A DNA stretch of 64,000 nt from Ananas comosus (GCF_001540865.1 NC_033632.1:1186536-1250535), one strand, 5' to 3'; shown: positions 27,333 through 39,183, counted from the first letter of the stretch. Made by a program: numbers and translations. Notes: generated by a model from the letters alone, not told the origin.

Positions 27333-30300
27333 TAGAGAGTAATCTTGTTGAAAAGTTAAACATAGGAGGTTTGTGTCTTTGCTTGTAGTCTTTTGTAGAT
27401 GTGAAGTGACTTAATTTGTAGTAGTGAAACTAATATGTTAGGATGAGGTTATTTGTATTGTAAGATCTTAGCCGTGCTTATAAATACTCAAATGTGTGCT
27501 TCATAGTGTATTGATCCATATTGAAAAGAGACTTGTAACAGTTTGTTTGCCTAAGGCTTCATGTTCTTAGGTAAACTGTGTTTCTATTGAGTCACCTAAA
27601 TAAAGGAACTTATCAAGCTTGCTCTCTGGATGTGATGAGCTAACAAATTATCAGTATTTATTGGTTACCATACTAAAATTACTCAATTTACTTTGAAAAG
27701 CAGCATTCACATTCGTATACGACAAACATAAAAATCCAAAGAGCGTCGTGGCAGAAGACAGTGAGCCGCCGAGCCCTGCAAACAGAAGCTCCCTTAACCA
27801 TAGTGAGAAACAGTTGAGCAGCTTTTATGAAAAAAGCTGTTAGTGCTTCTCTGAACGTGCAAAAGCACCAAATGATTTTTTTTATTTTTTTATTTTTTTA
27901 CCAAACCCAGAAAGTATGATGCATCCAATTTTCATTACCAGGGAAACAACTTAAAAATATATATCAATCTGCTTTAGCATAACAGTTCTTATAACAGATT
28001 CATTTATCATAACTGCAGAAGCTGCTAAAAATCTTGTCTGAAATAACCAGTCTACATAATTTGTCACAAGGAAAACATAGTCATGCGAAAATCACAAGCA
28101 TCATTCTTGTTTCATAGCACTCGCAAGAACATTTCATTAAAAGAGAGGCAAGGTAGTTTCCCACGCTGCAAGAATACAAGGCGAATATATCAATCTCATC
28201 AGGAAAAAGGCATCTTACATCAAGCATATTTAGTCAGAGCAAAACAGAATTCTGGAAAGAAGTTGCACAGTTATTTCCTACTGTTTTTCTAATCAAGTGG
28301 CAAAAAGCCTCCAGATTCAGATACTCTTTACAATTCTCTTGCATCACGTCCACTCGATCCGCCAAGAGGTGGAAGGAGATGAGAGGTTTTAGTGCACTAA
28401 GTGGTTTAACCTTTTCCCTCTCTGCCCGTCTCTTTAATCAAAGGATCGGCATTTAATCTTTACTGCGAAAGCAGGATTGGATTTAGGGCATTTGTTTAGC
28501 AAGTAGTTGCCTTTTGATAGGGGAATAGAAAGGTGAGTGATAAGCGCTTTTGCGCTTGAAAGTGCTTTTTCAGCAAGCTATTTTGTTGAGTGATCTTTCT
28601 TCTTCGGTACCCTTCTTATTATCTTCTAATTAAATATTAAGCTAGTGCTGCAACACTTGTAACCCAACTGGTGTTTATTAATTCTATAATAGCACTGTCT
28701 TAATGAAATTAAAAAAAAAATAAGCACAAGCTAAGATGGGGAATGGAGGAAGGGTAAAAGAGAGCTTGATAGAAAAATACTACAATAACCAAGTAGAACA
28801 AACACGAGGTAATGTAACTAACTGAAGCTACTCAAGGTGATCGCAACAGAAATATATTTATGCTGACAAAAAGCTTCGCACTAATTCAGAGAGTTCCTTT
28901 AAAGATTGTAAAATTAAACAACTAAGTGAAGATGAATATCTGTAATATGTATATGCAAGACAATAGACTATGAAATAAAGACGGCTATAAGTAAACTTTA
29001 ATAAAGATCTGAATTGATCGCTTGGTTATCATGTTTTGCTGATTGATTTTATAACATAAATTTAGCTATCATCAGAAGCACGTAGATTTCGAGTTAGTTC
29101 TTATCCAACGCATAACATGACGAACAACCGTTATAACACCAATTTTGAAATATTCAATTTGATAAAATTTATATAGTTTTTCTTTTAGCCTTTTAAAATA
29201 AAAAAGAAAAACGAAACCCATTTTCTTTTCATTTAACAGAAAATGACTATTTTTGGTTTTGCAACTTTAGCTCGTTTTTCAACTTTTAGACCAAACTGCC
29301 GCCGCTCCGCTGAAGCACCTTGACGCATTTGCTTGAGTTATTGATGCATAATTTTGTGTGACATGAACAATTTCTTTTTTTTCTTTTTTTTTTTTGAGAG
29401 ATGACATGAACAATTTCAAAAGTATATGAATTAAACATTCAAATTTGTACGTCAAGCATTCAAAATTGTGCATTGCAGTCCTGTAGCGGAGGGTGTAGTT
29501 TGCTTTAAAAAAGTTGGAAAGTTGGTGTGAGGTTGTTGGAAGAAAGAAAAAGTTGTCCGGTTTTTGCAAATTCACAAAACAAGCTGACTTTTTCTGCAAA
29601 AAGGCCATGAAAGAGTAATAATATTCACAAAGCTATTAATCATTTTTGCAGAAAGTGCGAAAATTCTACGGAAATCATAAAAGAAATACTAACCTTCTGA
29701 TTGCACCATGTGTCAAGCTGTGTGTAAATTAATAGAATCACCTTTAGAGATGAATTTGGTACTCAGACTCTTACCTGAAAACAACATTTGACTTCAAGAT
29801 CGACAGCTTCCACCTCATATGATCACATATACAGCACTACATAAAGCAAGACCATATTCTACGCATACTAATTCTTATATTGTAGACTTGTAGTTATATA
29901 CTAAAGGGTCCTCTTCACAATACGAGTTATATAGTATAATACTAAGCTGTAGTCTCCACAATGTCACCAATTCTGACTTGTATTCTGTTAGTATAATATA
30001 GCAACAATAAGAGAAACGTATTTCATCTTTTCACTTGCAAGTTGCAACCATTAAACTAGGATTTGGGTGCAAAATTTTGAACCTGAATTGCTTTTCTATA
30101 GAATATTCCCGCCTGAATGATTTGATGCCTCCATCCACTGTTCAGCCAAAAGCTTCTTGATTATGTGTTACACTACATTGTCTGCCTCCACGAGATGTGT
30201 ATCAATTGACATAGAATAGTCTTGAAATAATGTAAGTTAATCAACCACCACATCATCTCTGTGTTAGGGAAACCAAATAGAGTTTGGTTGAGTGATCCTT

Positions 30301-31640
30301 CTGAGACGGAATTGAAGTGAAATTTATTCCATCAATTGCAAAAGTTCGCTAATCTGAGTAAAACTTCATGATAAGCTCAGTGACTAATTGCACAATTCAC
30401 CTTACGGAAAGGGCTTCAGAAGTAGAAAACCTGAAAATCCTAACATAATCAAATGACAATTTGTGTAATCAGAAGTTCAACGCAATAGCCAGATATCGTA
30501 CTATCCTCTATAGACGTAAGCGCGAACAACAAAAAAGTCAGCTTATTGGATTAAAAAAGAAGAACATACAGAAGAATCGGAAGTTAGGTAAGATAAATTT
30601 ACTAACCAATCATGACCAGAACAAGTGATATAACCTACTTTCCATTTCCCATACCTAAAAAATTCAGTAAGCAAACAATTTTTTTCATGATACCCCATAA
30701 GCCAAAATCAGTGAAAATTGAAATAGCAGTGCAAATGTTTCTTAATAGTTAAGGTGGTGTTAATAAATGAACATCAACATCACTAAATAAGAAAAATAAA
30801 AAATGTGCGGTTGTCATATTAAACACTCCTAGTTTTTCTGATAAATTATCATTCAGTGGAGGAAAAGCTAATCCACTAGCCACTCATCTTATAGCATAAG
30901 TAACTAATTAATCTCTTCTTTGATTGAATATGATGGAAGTGGATGGCAATAAATTCACGCTAATCCTAGACGTTTACGCTTGTAGCCCACGATTGCATCA
31001 AAAAGTGTTTTGTACCAAGAAATCCAACAAAAATAAACAAAATTTCGCAAGCATTACCTCATGAAAGTTTGGAATTGCGAATTGGATCGCTTACAGTTAG
31101 TTTAATTACACTACACTGAACTTCAAGGGTATCCCTCACATTTCTTATATTATGTACTTACACTTCATTAGCAGATGATAGAACTCTAAACAGAAACCGA
31201 CCATTCTCATTACTCGATCCTAAGGTTGTTTTGATTGAGGAAAAATAGAGATCATCCATGGTGCAAAAGGTGGTGTTTTTTCAACGAGTAACACTCTCTC
31301 CTGAGGTTTGTCACCAAGATTGATTGCGGAGAGTTTAAAAAATCACAAATTTTCTTAATCAAATTAACGATTTTGAGAACTCCGTACGACATCTGTTGTT
31401 TAAGAGAAACGCTAATAAATAACTTTAAACAATGAAATTAAAGTGCAAACTAAGCATCCAGAATTTGGGGGAAAAAATCAAAATATGGTTTCCCCAAGCT
31501 AGAATTTCAAGCCCCTCTCTCCAATCTCCCCTTTTCTCCACTGAATTTGAAAATAATAATAAAAAAAAAAAATCAAACGCGTTTCTACATTACCAAGTCC
31601 TGAAATGGGAATCGCAAGTAGAGCTATGGAAACATAGAAA
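27333..31640. other. Long region without recognised coding sequence
   Basis: The first ~300 bases are the MYB 3' region. The rest is AT-rich and contains several remnants of the AGAAGC/GCTTTTGC hAT-like family (27760-27900, 28490-28600, 29270-29530). Stretches such as 28320-28440 are of normal base composition and non-repetitive but show no long frame on either strand. They could be exons of a non-coding transcript from the minus strand (see 31.7 kb). No tRNA or snoRNA was convincingly seen. Confidence 0.4.
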
Positions 31641-31681
31641 CCCTAAAACGGATTCATACTGTTGAGAGCTTTGATTACCTA

Positions 31682-31860
31682 AAATGAATGGATCGATCGA
31701 GGGGCGGAGGAGGAGATCTCGCCCGCCGATCTCAATTTAACAAGAGAAGAGACGAGAGGGGAAACCTTCGAGCCCTCGTATTATTAAAGTCGGTGGTGGG
31801 AGCAGTCTTATTGCCGTTTTGACGATTTGTCCATTTGAAAGTCGGTGGCGAGATGTCTCA
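31682..31860 (-). ncRNA. Possible first exon/promoter of a minus-strand non-coding transcript
   Basis: Read on the minus strand, a C/T-rich then GC-rich leader-like segment (CTCTCGTCTCTTCTCTTG, then GATCTCCTCCTCCGCCCCTC) ends at a good donor, TTTTAG followed by GTAATC, at about 31681/31680. Upstream is a GC-richer 0.3-kb region, which is typical of plant 5' ends here. No ORF follows on that strand down to 27.9 kb. This is speculative. It could also be the relic of a lost gene. Confidence 0.25.
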
Positions 31861-32455
31861 TTTCGCCGACTTTTAGCTAGTGAGGATGTTACACTCGCGT
31901 GCCGTACAAAGAGAAGTCGGTGCCGAGTCGCACTGTCAATGTCGGGTTTCGTATACACGGCCTCAGAAATATCCGGAACAGAGTCTGTGGTCATACGTCA
32001 CCAGCGCGGGAGAAATTGCCCTCCAAAAACACAAAAGATAAAAAAAGAAAAAAGATTTCGCGATCTCCCAACAAAGGCAATAAAATTGAGAGAAATATAA
32101 GCATTAACAAGTGTAATCTAATAACAAGTGTAATCTAATAACTCATTATTAGTAGGATAATAAATCATTATTAATAGAAATGCAAAATATTTGAGTAGCA
32201 CGAATTTGGTAAAGAAGGTGGTCTTAATAGTCCTTAGCTCTTACTGAAAGTAGCATGCACTACCTTACAAAAGATCAAATTCAATAGTTTACAGCATAGA
32301 ACACAAAACAAAAGCGATGCATCCGAAAATAAATACCGAAACTGATAGTATCTCTTCAGTACATAACACAAATGCTGCGAAAGAAACTTTCAACAAGCGA
32401 ACAGCCCATCTTAATTCGAAAGATGTGGTGTTAAGTTAGTCGAGAAGAGGGCGGC

Positions 32456-35400
32456 TTAGAGAGGGACCGATCCGTAGAAAACCGCCTCAGCAGGGCCGGT
32501 CATGTAAACATGATTGTCTTCCTCCCTCCACTCGATCTGCAAAGGTCCGCCCGGCAATTCAACAACACATTTCTGCTTCACAATTCATACAGGGAACATC
32601 AGAATAGTGCCAACGTAAAAACGGAGTAGAGATATTCCAATAGAGAGCCCTGAATAATCTGAAATTTTGATAACTGACTGACAAAATTTGGTTACCCAAG
32701 AAAATAGTAAAGCCGAGTATTTACTAACCCTTTCAGCATGCCCCTCGAGAACTGCTGCCACAACAACTGCACAAGCACCAGTCCCACAGGCAAGTGTTGC
32801 TCCTACAGACCACAGAAAAAAAGTAAAGTAACAATAAAAAAAATCCATACAAACAGTACAAGTATAGTTGCTTAATACTTATATGTACATGAATTACTAT
32901 GTTCCGAGGCATGATATATATCAATAAGTCAAGCAGCAAAAGCAGCAATAGAGAGGGAAAAAGAAAAAGCATTCTCATCTTTCAACAAGTACAAATACAT
33001 AAAATTGATAAATACCTCCCATGGCATGCGTATTAATTTCAGATTACAATTCTTACTTCCATTTGGAAGCAAAAGAAAAAAAATAAAATAAAATAAAGTT
33101 TCAAATGATACCTGCACCGCGCTCCCAAACACGCATTTTGAGGTGTGAACGAGAGAAAACTTGCACAAATGCTGCATTGAAGGCAATACAAAAGGTGGTT
33201 CAACCCATTCTAAAATGAACAAATTTCTTGCATACTCTTGCTTGTATGTGAAAAGTCAGTTAATCTTTTAGTTTTAAAATTCCTGCTTATAATCTCGTGA
33301 CAAGAATATACGTGCTTCTTATTCAAAGAATTGAAGTATAGAAATGTAGATCACATTAATATATATATATAAGGTATGAATTCAATATTTGAATAAACAT
33401 CTCAATCTATATGAGATTAACCTGTATTAGTGCGAGAAGGGAACATTTCATGGTACTCAAATTTCGGGCCAATTTGTTCCAGCTTCAATTCATCTACCTG
33501 CAGAACCTGTTTAAGTCTGAAGTGAGATAGCGGCCTATCATAACAATATTAAGGCTACCAAGTGGATAAATCACAATTTGCACTTTAACATCCCTCAACA
33601 ATCAAAAGCTACAGATAATCTGCCGTATTTATAAACTGTTCACACTTTATCCCCTTTGTCTGGAAGGTAAAGTGAAAGATTTCCAAATAAATCAAAGGGT
33701 TAGGGTTTGATATCAAGGGGTAAAATGTGAACACTGATATATCCAATGGTTTCTGTATTTAGCCTAAAACTAACAAGCCGAACCACAAAAAATAAAAGGA
33801 CTAATGTTCTTAGAAACTCGGACAACATTTTTACTCAGTTTAACTTCGTACAATACACGAGCCAAATTCTAGTTTAGGACCTTTACTTTGTGTGCCTCCT
33901 TTGATTCCCCTAGGCATTATACGGGGTCCAGGTGAACAGGGAAGAAGGCAAAGCTTGATATAGGGAGAGGCACGATGTATCGACCAAGATGCCACAGTTT
34001 CTGTTGTTCCCAATTTAGGAAATAAGAGCAAAAATTTAACAATTAATATATACCAAGGAATTGTTTTGATTACACCACCGTTTTTCTCCTTTTTTTCTTT
34101 ATGCAAATTCTATTCAGTTGGGCCAGCAGATGGAATTCTCGGTTCTCATAGTTAATTAGATTGCAAGCTTATCTTCTTTAAAAAAGAAACGAATAACAGA
34201 AACAAGTAACTGCTAAATATTTCTTCTTTTTTTTTTCCAAACAATCCGTAGAGGTAGTTACAGACAAATCCCATTCGTTTGACAAGTAAATAATCTGGAA
34301 CATTTGCCGTAGCAAGAAGCTGAAATGAGCTTCTTACAAGCACCAAAAACAGGAGCTCTAATTCGAAACGTCTACTTATGAGGAAGCTACTAGGTTTTCT
34401 TGAAAATTCGACTCACATAGCACTTTTAAAGATGTTCCTCCAGCATGCAAAGTACAAAAGGATGCACAATTACCTGTGATCTCATACCAAATGTAACACA
34501 ATGAGGATTGCCCATGCTAACACATGTCACATTCCATGTCACACCATCAACTACCAATTCAGCTTTAACAACAGCTCCACCTTTGTTTGCCGGAAGTTTG
34601 GTGGGAATATCCTGCGGCGCTAGTATAGGCTGACCCATGTCTACTTTCACCTACAAAGGAGGAATAAAATACCTAGCATCATCAAAATATGATCAACTTT
34701 CCTACATGAATTGGATGGCTTCCCAACATAACATAAGGGTGCTTCTCTAAGAAATTAAACTTTCAAAGGGTATAAGCGAAAGTTCAAGATTTATATGAAA
34801 AATAATATATTCAGATACACCGTAGTAAACGGGTATATATATGCAAAAGACCCAACAAAAACAATTGACAAAAACAAGCCGACCACACGTTCCGAACTGC
34901 TGGCTACAACTCGGAGTCCACAATTTAGGAGGTTGTCAGTATTCGGTATGGAAAATGATTACTTTGATTATACTGTTTAACCAAATGAAAGCACCATAGA
35001 GATAATGCACAAAGAACTAGATAACAAAATAAAGCAACTGAACCAATAAATAGACTTATCACTAGCGAGAGAACTACTTTGTTAGAGAAGTTGAAGATAC
35101 CTGCCCATCATTTTGTATTTCAGGAATAATCAAACCAGCACCAGTGTGGACAGTGAATCTGATAAATACAGATTAAAAAAAATATAAGCACAAACATAGC
35201 GCAAACTAAATTTTACATATCCTCCAACAAAGAAGATCATCCACGAATTCTTTGTCCGCTAGCTGCTTTTTTGCTAAGAAGCTTACAGAGCTTGAAAAAT
35301 ATACCATCTATCTGCTTCTCTACTTAGTAGATTTTTAGTGTAATTCGCAGAGAGGCAGAAGAAAACTATGAGCATAAAATCAGATAAACGATGGAATCTG

Positions 35401-36926
35401 CGCAAAAAAGAAAATCTTTTCATGAAAAAGAAATTCCTAAAGCAACAATTAAGAATCACCAGCATAATATTTTCTTGAGCGGCTTAAGAGAAGAATGAAT
35501 GATTACCTTCGTGTCCCACGAAAATTTTCAAGCTCAGATATGAAGTGAGCAAAGCAACGCACTCCATTACCACACATCTAAAAAAAGCAAAATGAAACAC
35601 AGTTGACAGATGAGAATGCACACATGAGAAAGGGGTAACAACCTACATACTTTAGGTACTTGATTAGAGTTACACCAGAAAAATTACGATAAATTGGTAT
35701 ACAATAGCTGCAAAAAAGGCAATCTGGATAATAGATACCAGAAAGGAAGTAGGAACATAAAAGTCTTTTACCACATGCCTAATGCAATACAGTCCAAAGA
35801 AGAGCACTATAAAAAAGGAATGCAAGAAGCTTTATACAGAAGGCCAATATAATGTAATGGGATCTAAAGTAGTACACTGACCTCTTTCTATACTCCCACA
35901 ACCTAATACTGAATGATCTACCTCAGAGATACCAAGTATTGTAGTACTATGCGCCTTTTCCTTTTGAGAGTTCATCTATTAGAAATAGCAAGCAAAACTG
36001 AAGGATAAACACCTTCAGGACTAAAAGCTAAGGAACATTTCATAAGGACAAACAACTAAGGAACATTTTAGCTGATTTAAAGCAGAACCATTTAACTCTA
36101 ATAAACCAGCACTCATATTAGTGAGTAACAAGCACACTGAATGCAACAACAGTTCACATCACTTGCAGCAAAGAAATTGTTTAACACTCTTATTACCTTA
36201 ATTTCTTCTTGATACAAAAGAATCTACATAACCTAAACAGAGTGAATTCAATTTACCATCTACAAGTTGATCCATATGCATTTTGCTTCTTACATCTCTA
36301 TTTAAGATAAGTTACAACATAATAAAATTTAAATTTTTTTCACAAAGAAATCCCATATATATAAGCATTGCAATTTAAAATGCATCTCTTTCTCGATTCT
36401 CAACTAAAGTATAATCACCTCAGGCTCGCTGCCATCAGAGTTAAAGATCCTCATGGTATAATCCGTGCCGTCGGTCCCGGGCATCACGAAGATGACACCA
36501 TCAGCACCGATGCCGAAGTTCCGATCGCAGAGCTTAATTGCCTGCTCCGGTGAAACCTTAGGCTCCAACGAGTCCCTATTATCCACCTACATCATCAACT
36601 AGGTCGGAATCACAACACTAAACCTTACATATACACACAGAGAAGCAACAATCGCGAGTAGGAGAGACCATGATGAAGTCGTTGCCGAGGCCCTGGTACT
36701 TGACGAAGGGGAGGATGCGGGACTCGCTCTGAATCCGATCGAGGAAGGAGGGTGTGGGGGACTTGGAGGGGGCCTCGACGCCCATGGAAGATGCTACGAG
36801 AAGCGATCGGGGGCTAGGGTTTCGTAGAAGCGGGGAGGATTTGAGGGAGAGGAGAGTGGGGTGGGGAGGAGAGCGGGAGAGAAAGAGGCGAGAGAGGCGA
36901 GAGGAGGAGGCCATTGTGTTCGACAC
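32456..36926 (-). CDS. DAPF: Diaminopimelate epimerase, chloroplastic
   Basis: Interconverts LL- and meso-2,6-diaminopimelate in the plastid lysine pathway, using a cofactor-free two-cysteine mechanism. Minus-strand exons in transcript order: 36926-36669, 36586-36419, 35577-35507, 35158-35101, 34650-34474, 33506-33422, 33171-33112, 32802-32729, 32575-32456. They give 356 aa. The N-terminal ~60 residues are Ser/Arg/Leu-rich, fitting a transit peptide; a second in-frame ATG at 36914 is an alternative start. The enzyme core begins at [12 protein letters not shown]. The two catalytic cysteines are in [10 protein letters not shown] and [11 protein letters not shown], and NRDS, DGSEPE and GNPHC are also conserved. 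Exon 6 has tandem acceptors nine bases apart (33506 or 33497), which would add or drop three residues. The first donor, GTCTCT, is weak. Otherwise intact. Confidence 0.96.
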
Positions 36927-36959
36927 GAGGTGACACCATCGTGCTTCGGTAAAGAAGAG

Positions 36960-37095
36960 GAAGGAGATAATTGCAAGTTAGTCCTTACACTTTTGCGTTA
37001 GTGCTGTATAGTACGTTTTGTGGTCGGTAAAGAGGAGGAAAGAGATAATTGCAAGTTAGTCCTGATACTTTTGCGTTACTGCTGTATAGTACGTT
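36960..37095. repeat. Tandem duplication upstream of DAPF
   Basis: AAAGAGGAGGAAAGAGATAATTGCAAGTTAGTCCT...ACTTTTGCGTTA.TGCTGTATAGTACGTTTTGTGGT occurs twice, at about 36951-37022 and 37028-37102. It is a direct duplication of about 75 bp in the DAPF promoter, with a few mismatches. Confidence 0.8.
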
Positions 37096-37249
37096 TTGTG
37101 GTTTTTATAACAACCGTACAAGTAAGTAATATGACAATCTCGTAAGTCGTAACATAAGGGTCCAAAATGAAAAAGTGCAATATTTAAATATGAAAAAATT
37201 TTAAAAAGAAAACAAGAGAAAAAAAAATTAAACTTAATGAGTTCGGATA

Positions 37250-37323
37250 TGGCGTCGCCCGGGTTCGAACCGGAGACCTTCAGTGTGTTAGACTGACGTG
37301 ATAACCAACTACACCACGACACC
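37250..37323 (-). tRNA. tRNA-Val (anticodon AAC)
   Basis: A 74-nt cloverleaf on the minus strand. The acceptor GGTGTCG pairs with CGACGCC (one G-T pair). D-arm GTGTAGTTGGTTATCAC. Anticodon stem TCAGT/ACTGA with loop CTAACAC gives AAC. The T-arm carries GGTTCGAACCC. The final A before the CCA position is encoded and CCA itself is not, as in plant nuclear tRNAs. There is no intron. A T-rich run (minus strand, about 37216-37229) follows, suitable as a Pol III terminator. Confidence 0.96.
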
Positions 37324-37403
37324 AGCTTATACATTTTGTTCACACAAAATTATTATGAAATATTAAGGTAATATAAATAATTGAATCATTTTGATCATTT
37401 TCT

Positions 37404-37648
37404 ATATATATATATATATATTGTTGATAGTTTCAAACATTTTGTACTATCGAGTTTTTAGCCGTTGGATAAAAGGATGTGCAATTAAGATGATAATGGT
37501 CTGTCTTTTAAGGTTGAATAGGTAGTTGGTTGAATAGTATAATCTAGATGATGAAAATTATCAAATGGTAGATCTAACAGCAGAAAATTCGATAGTAGCA
37601 AGAGTTTGGTACTATCGATAGTATAGTAATCGAACTCATATAGATATA
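37404..37648. mobile_element. TA-flanked MITE, 'TACTATCGA' family, target of the Pack-MULE
   Basis: It starts at a TA tract (37404-37421) with GTACTATCGAGTTTTTAGCC and ends GGTACTATCGATAGTATAGT, with a body close to the copy at 48.97-49.20 kb. The 1.8-kb element described next inserted at or just beyond its right end. Confidence 0.7.
37640..37648. repeat. 9-bp target site duplication, left (ATAGATATA)
   Basis: Exactly repeated at 39437-39445 on the other side of the Pack-MULE. A 9-bp duplication is the hallmark of Mutator-like insertion. Confidence 0.9.
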
Positions 37649-37824
37649 GGCCTTTTTGCATAAAAAATTCACTTATTTTGGACTTTTGTAAAATCGGGCT
37701 ACCTTTTTCGTTTTTGCAGATTCGGTCCGCTTTTTCAGCAAACTGACCAAAATACCCTTATACATTTTTCTCTTTCCTCTTTCTCTCTCCTCTTTTTTTT
37801 TTCTCGTTCTTTTCTTTCTTTTCC

Positions 37825-38169
37825 ATGGACGCCGCCCGCGCCGTGCTGGAGCGGAGCGACCCGGAGTGGCGCCCGGCCGACGCCGTCGACGCGTCCGGCG
37901 TCGGCCTGCTGCACTCGGCCATCGCGCAGGGCCGGCCGGACCTCGTCCAGCTGCTGCTGGAGTTCGGCGCCGACGTCGACCTCCGAGACCACCCGGGATT
38001 CGCCGTGCTCGAGTCCGAGGAGGTCAAGCGCGTCGGACTCCGAGCCCGACCGCTCGACCCCGACGCCCCGCTCAAGCCGGGGAAGCTCTACTTCCTCGTC
38101 GACCTCCCCCGCGCCGACCCCGAGCCCGACTACCGCCGCGCCGGCGCTGGCGCCGCGCGTTCCTACTAG
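37825..38169 (+). CDS. Chimeric ORF inside the Pack-MULE: ankyrin fragment + PADRE fragment, 114 aa
   Basis: An open frame from ATG to TAG. Residues 1-55 (MDAARAVLERSDPEWRPADA...GVGLLHSAIAQGRPDLVQLL...FGADVDLRD) look like an ankyrin-repeat protein of the plant VAP/ankyrin kind. From residue 56 (HPGFAVLESEEVKRVG...LKPGKLYFLVDLP) it looks like the middle of a PADRE/DUF4228 protein. The two fuse in frame at RD/HPGF. The tail is a GC-rich tandem duplication of about 25 bases ending in RSY. It has no introns. Expression is unknown: no TATA box was recognised in the TIR upstream. It could be a transduplicate giving a fusion peptide or small RNAs. Family calls are from recognition of motifs only. 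Confidence 0.5.
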   Translation: MDAARAVLERSDPEWRPADAVDASGVGLLHSAIAQGRPDLVQLLLEFGADVDLRDHPGFAVLESEEVKRVGLRARPLDPDAPLKPGKLYFLVDLPRADPEPDYRRAGAGAARSY

Positions 38170-38504
38170 GCGCCGGCGCCGCGCGTTCCTACGCGTTCCT
38201 ACTAGTTGCCCGGTGACGACGACGACAACGAGGCCCCCCCGGCCCCGAGCCGCCGCACCTTGAAGCCCCATCGCCCATCGTCTCCGCTGCGCCTCGTGGC
38301 CTCCCGATCCGTCTCCCCCTACGTCCCCCGCCGCCGATCCGACGCCTCCGTCGAAGAAGAAGAAGAAGAAGAAGAGAAAGAGGAAAAAAAAAAAGCTAAT
38401 GGTGCAATCTAGAAGAAGAAGAAGAAAAAGAAGAGAAAGAGGGAAAAAAAAATAGTGTAAAATTTTTTTAAATGATGCAATCTGGCCCTAATGGTGCAAT
38501 CTGG

Positions 38505-38700
38505 ACCATTACACCATTACACTATTTTACACCATTACACCATTACACCATTATAATGTTGCACCATTACACCATTACACCATTTGCACTATTACACCAT
38601 TACACCATTACACTATTTTGCACCATTACACCATTACACGATTACAATTTTGCACCATTACACTATTATTCCATTTTGCACCATTACACCATTTTCCACC
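38505..38700. repeat. ACACCATT minisatellite inside the Pack-MULE
   Basis: Many tandem or near-tandem 8-base units (ACACCATT with ACACTATT, GCACCATT and ACACGATT variants), interrupted by TTTTGC. It is bordered by 'AATGGTGCAATCTGG' repeats at 38397-38512. Confidence 0.9.
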
Positions 38701-38910
38701 CCTTTTTTTAACACTTCTTCTCCTTCTTCTTCCTCTGCTGCTTCTCTCTCTGCCTCTCTCTCTCTTTTTTTTTTCTTTTAACTCCTTTGCTGCTTCTTCT
38801 TCCTCTGCTGCTTCTCTCTCTGCCTCCGCCCTCGCCGCCGCCCCTCCTCCAGCCGTGCTGGCCCGCCCCGGGCGCGTGGAGCTTCCTTAGCTCCTCCGAG
38901 CTCCGCGCCC

Positions 38911-39055
38911 ATGGCGTCGTCGACGGTGGAGACGAGCGACAGGGTGAAGCTCCACGCGCGGGTCTTCAAGCCCGCGGATCCCGTGCCGCCGGCCAGCCCG
39001 CCCCGGGCCTTCGCCCTCGTCCCCACCCCTCCCCCCGCCTTGCCGCCGCCGCCGC
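38911..39055 (+). pseudogene. Captured N-terminal fragment, possibly of an alpha/beta hydrolase
   Basis: ATG followed by a frame reading MASSTVETSDRVKLHARVFK, then PADPVPPASPPRAFALV. It resembles the start of plant alpha/beta-hydrolase proteins, in which a KL.(A/S)RVFKP segment precedes a (V)LVHPY strand. The homology breaks off after ALV into a Pro-rich run and then the reversed ankyrin fragment. Assignment is tentative. Confidence 0.35.
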
Positions 39056-39061
39056 GTCCAC

Positions 39062-39183
39062 CGGCCCTCGCCGGACGCGTCGACGGCGTCGGCCAGGCGC
39101 CACTCCGGGTCGCTCCGCTCCAGCACAGCGCGGGCGATGTCCATGGAGCCCTCGGCGACGAGGCGGCGAGCATGGGCGAGCAC
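39062..39183 (-). pseudogene. Captured ankyrin-type fragment, right arm
   Basis: Minus strand. The frame from 39183 reads MLAHARRLVAEGSMDIARAV, then LERSDPEWRLADAVDASGE. It matches the left-arm fragment (MDAARAVLERSDPEWRPADA) and extends it upstream by about 13 codons. The two arms therefore carry the same host gene segment with different end points, and it now forms part of the element's inverted repeat. Confidence 0.55.

Noticed and set aside
29030..29110. TGATGAT on the minus strand considered as a C/D snoRNA box C
   Set aside because: No CTGA box D or terminal stem at a suitable distance.
37735..38271. 178-aa minus-strand ORF opposite the chimeric ORF
   Set aside because: Val/Gly/Arg-rich antisense frame of GC-rich DNA. 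The plus strand carries the recognisable ankyrin and PADRE motifs.
38505..38700. Regularly repeated ACACCATT units considered as a CRISPR-like array
   Set aside because: Direct minisatellite without unique spacers, in a eukaryotic transposon.
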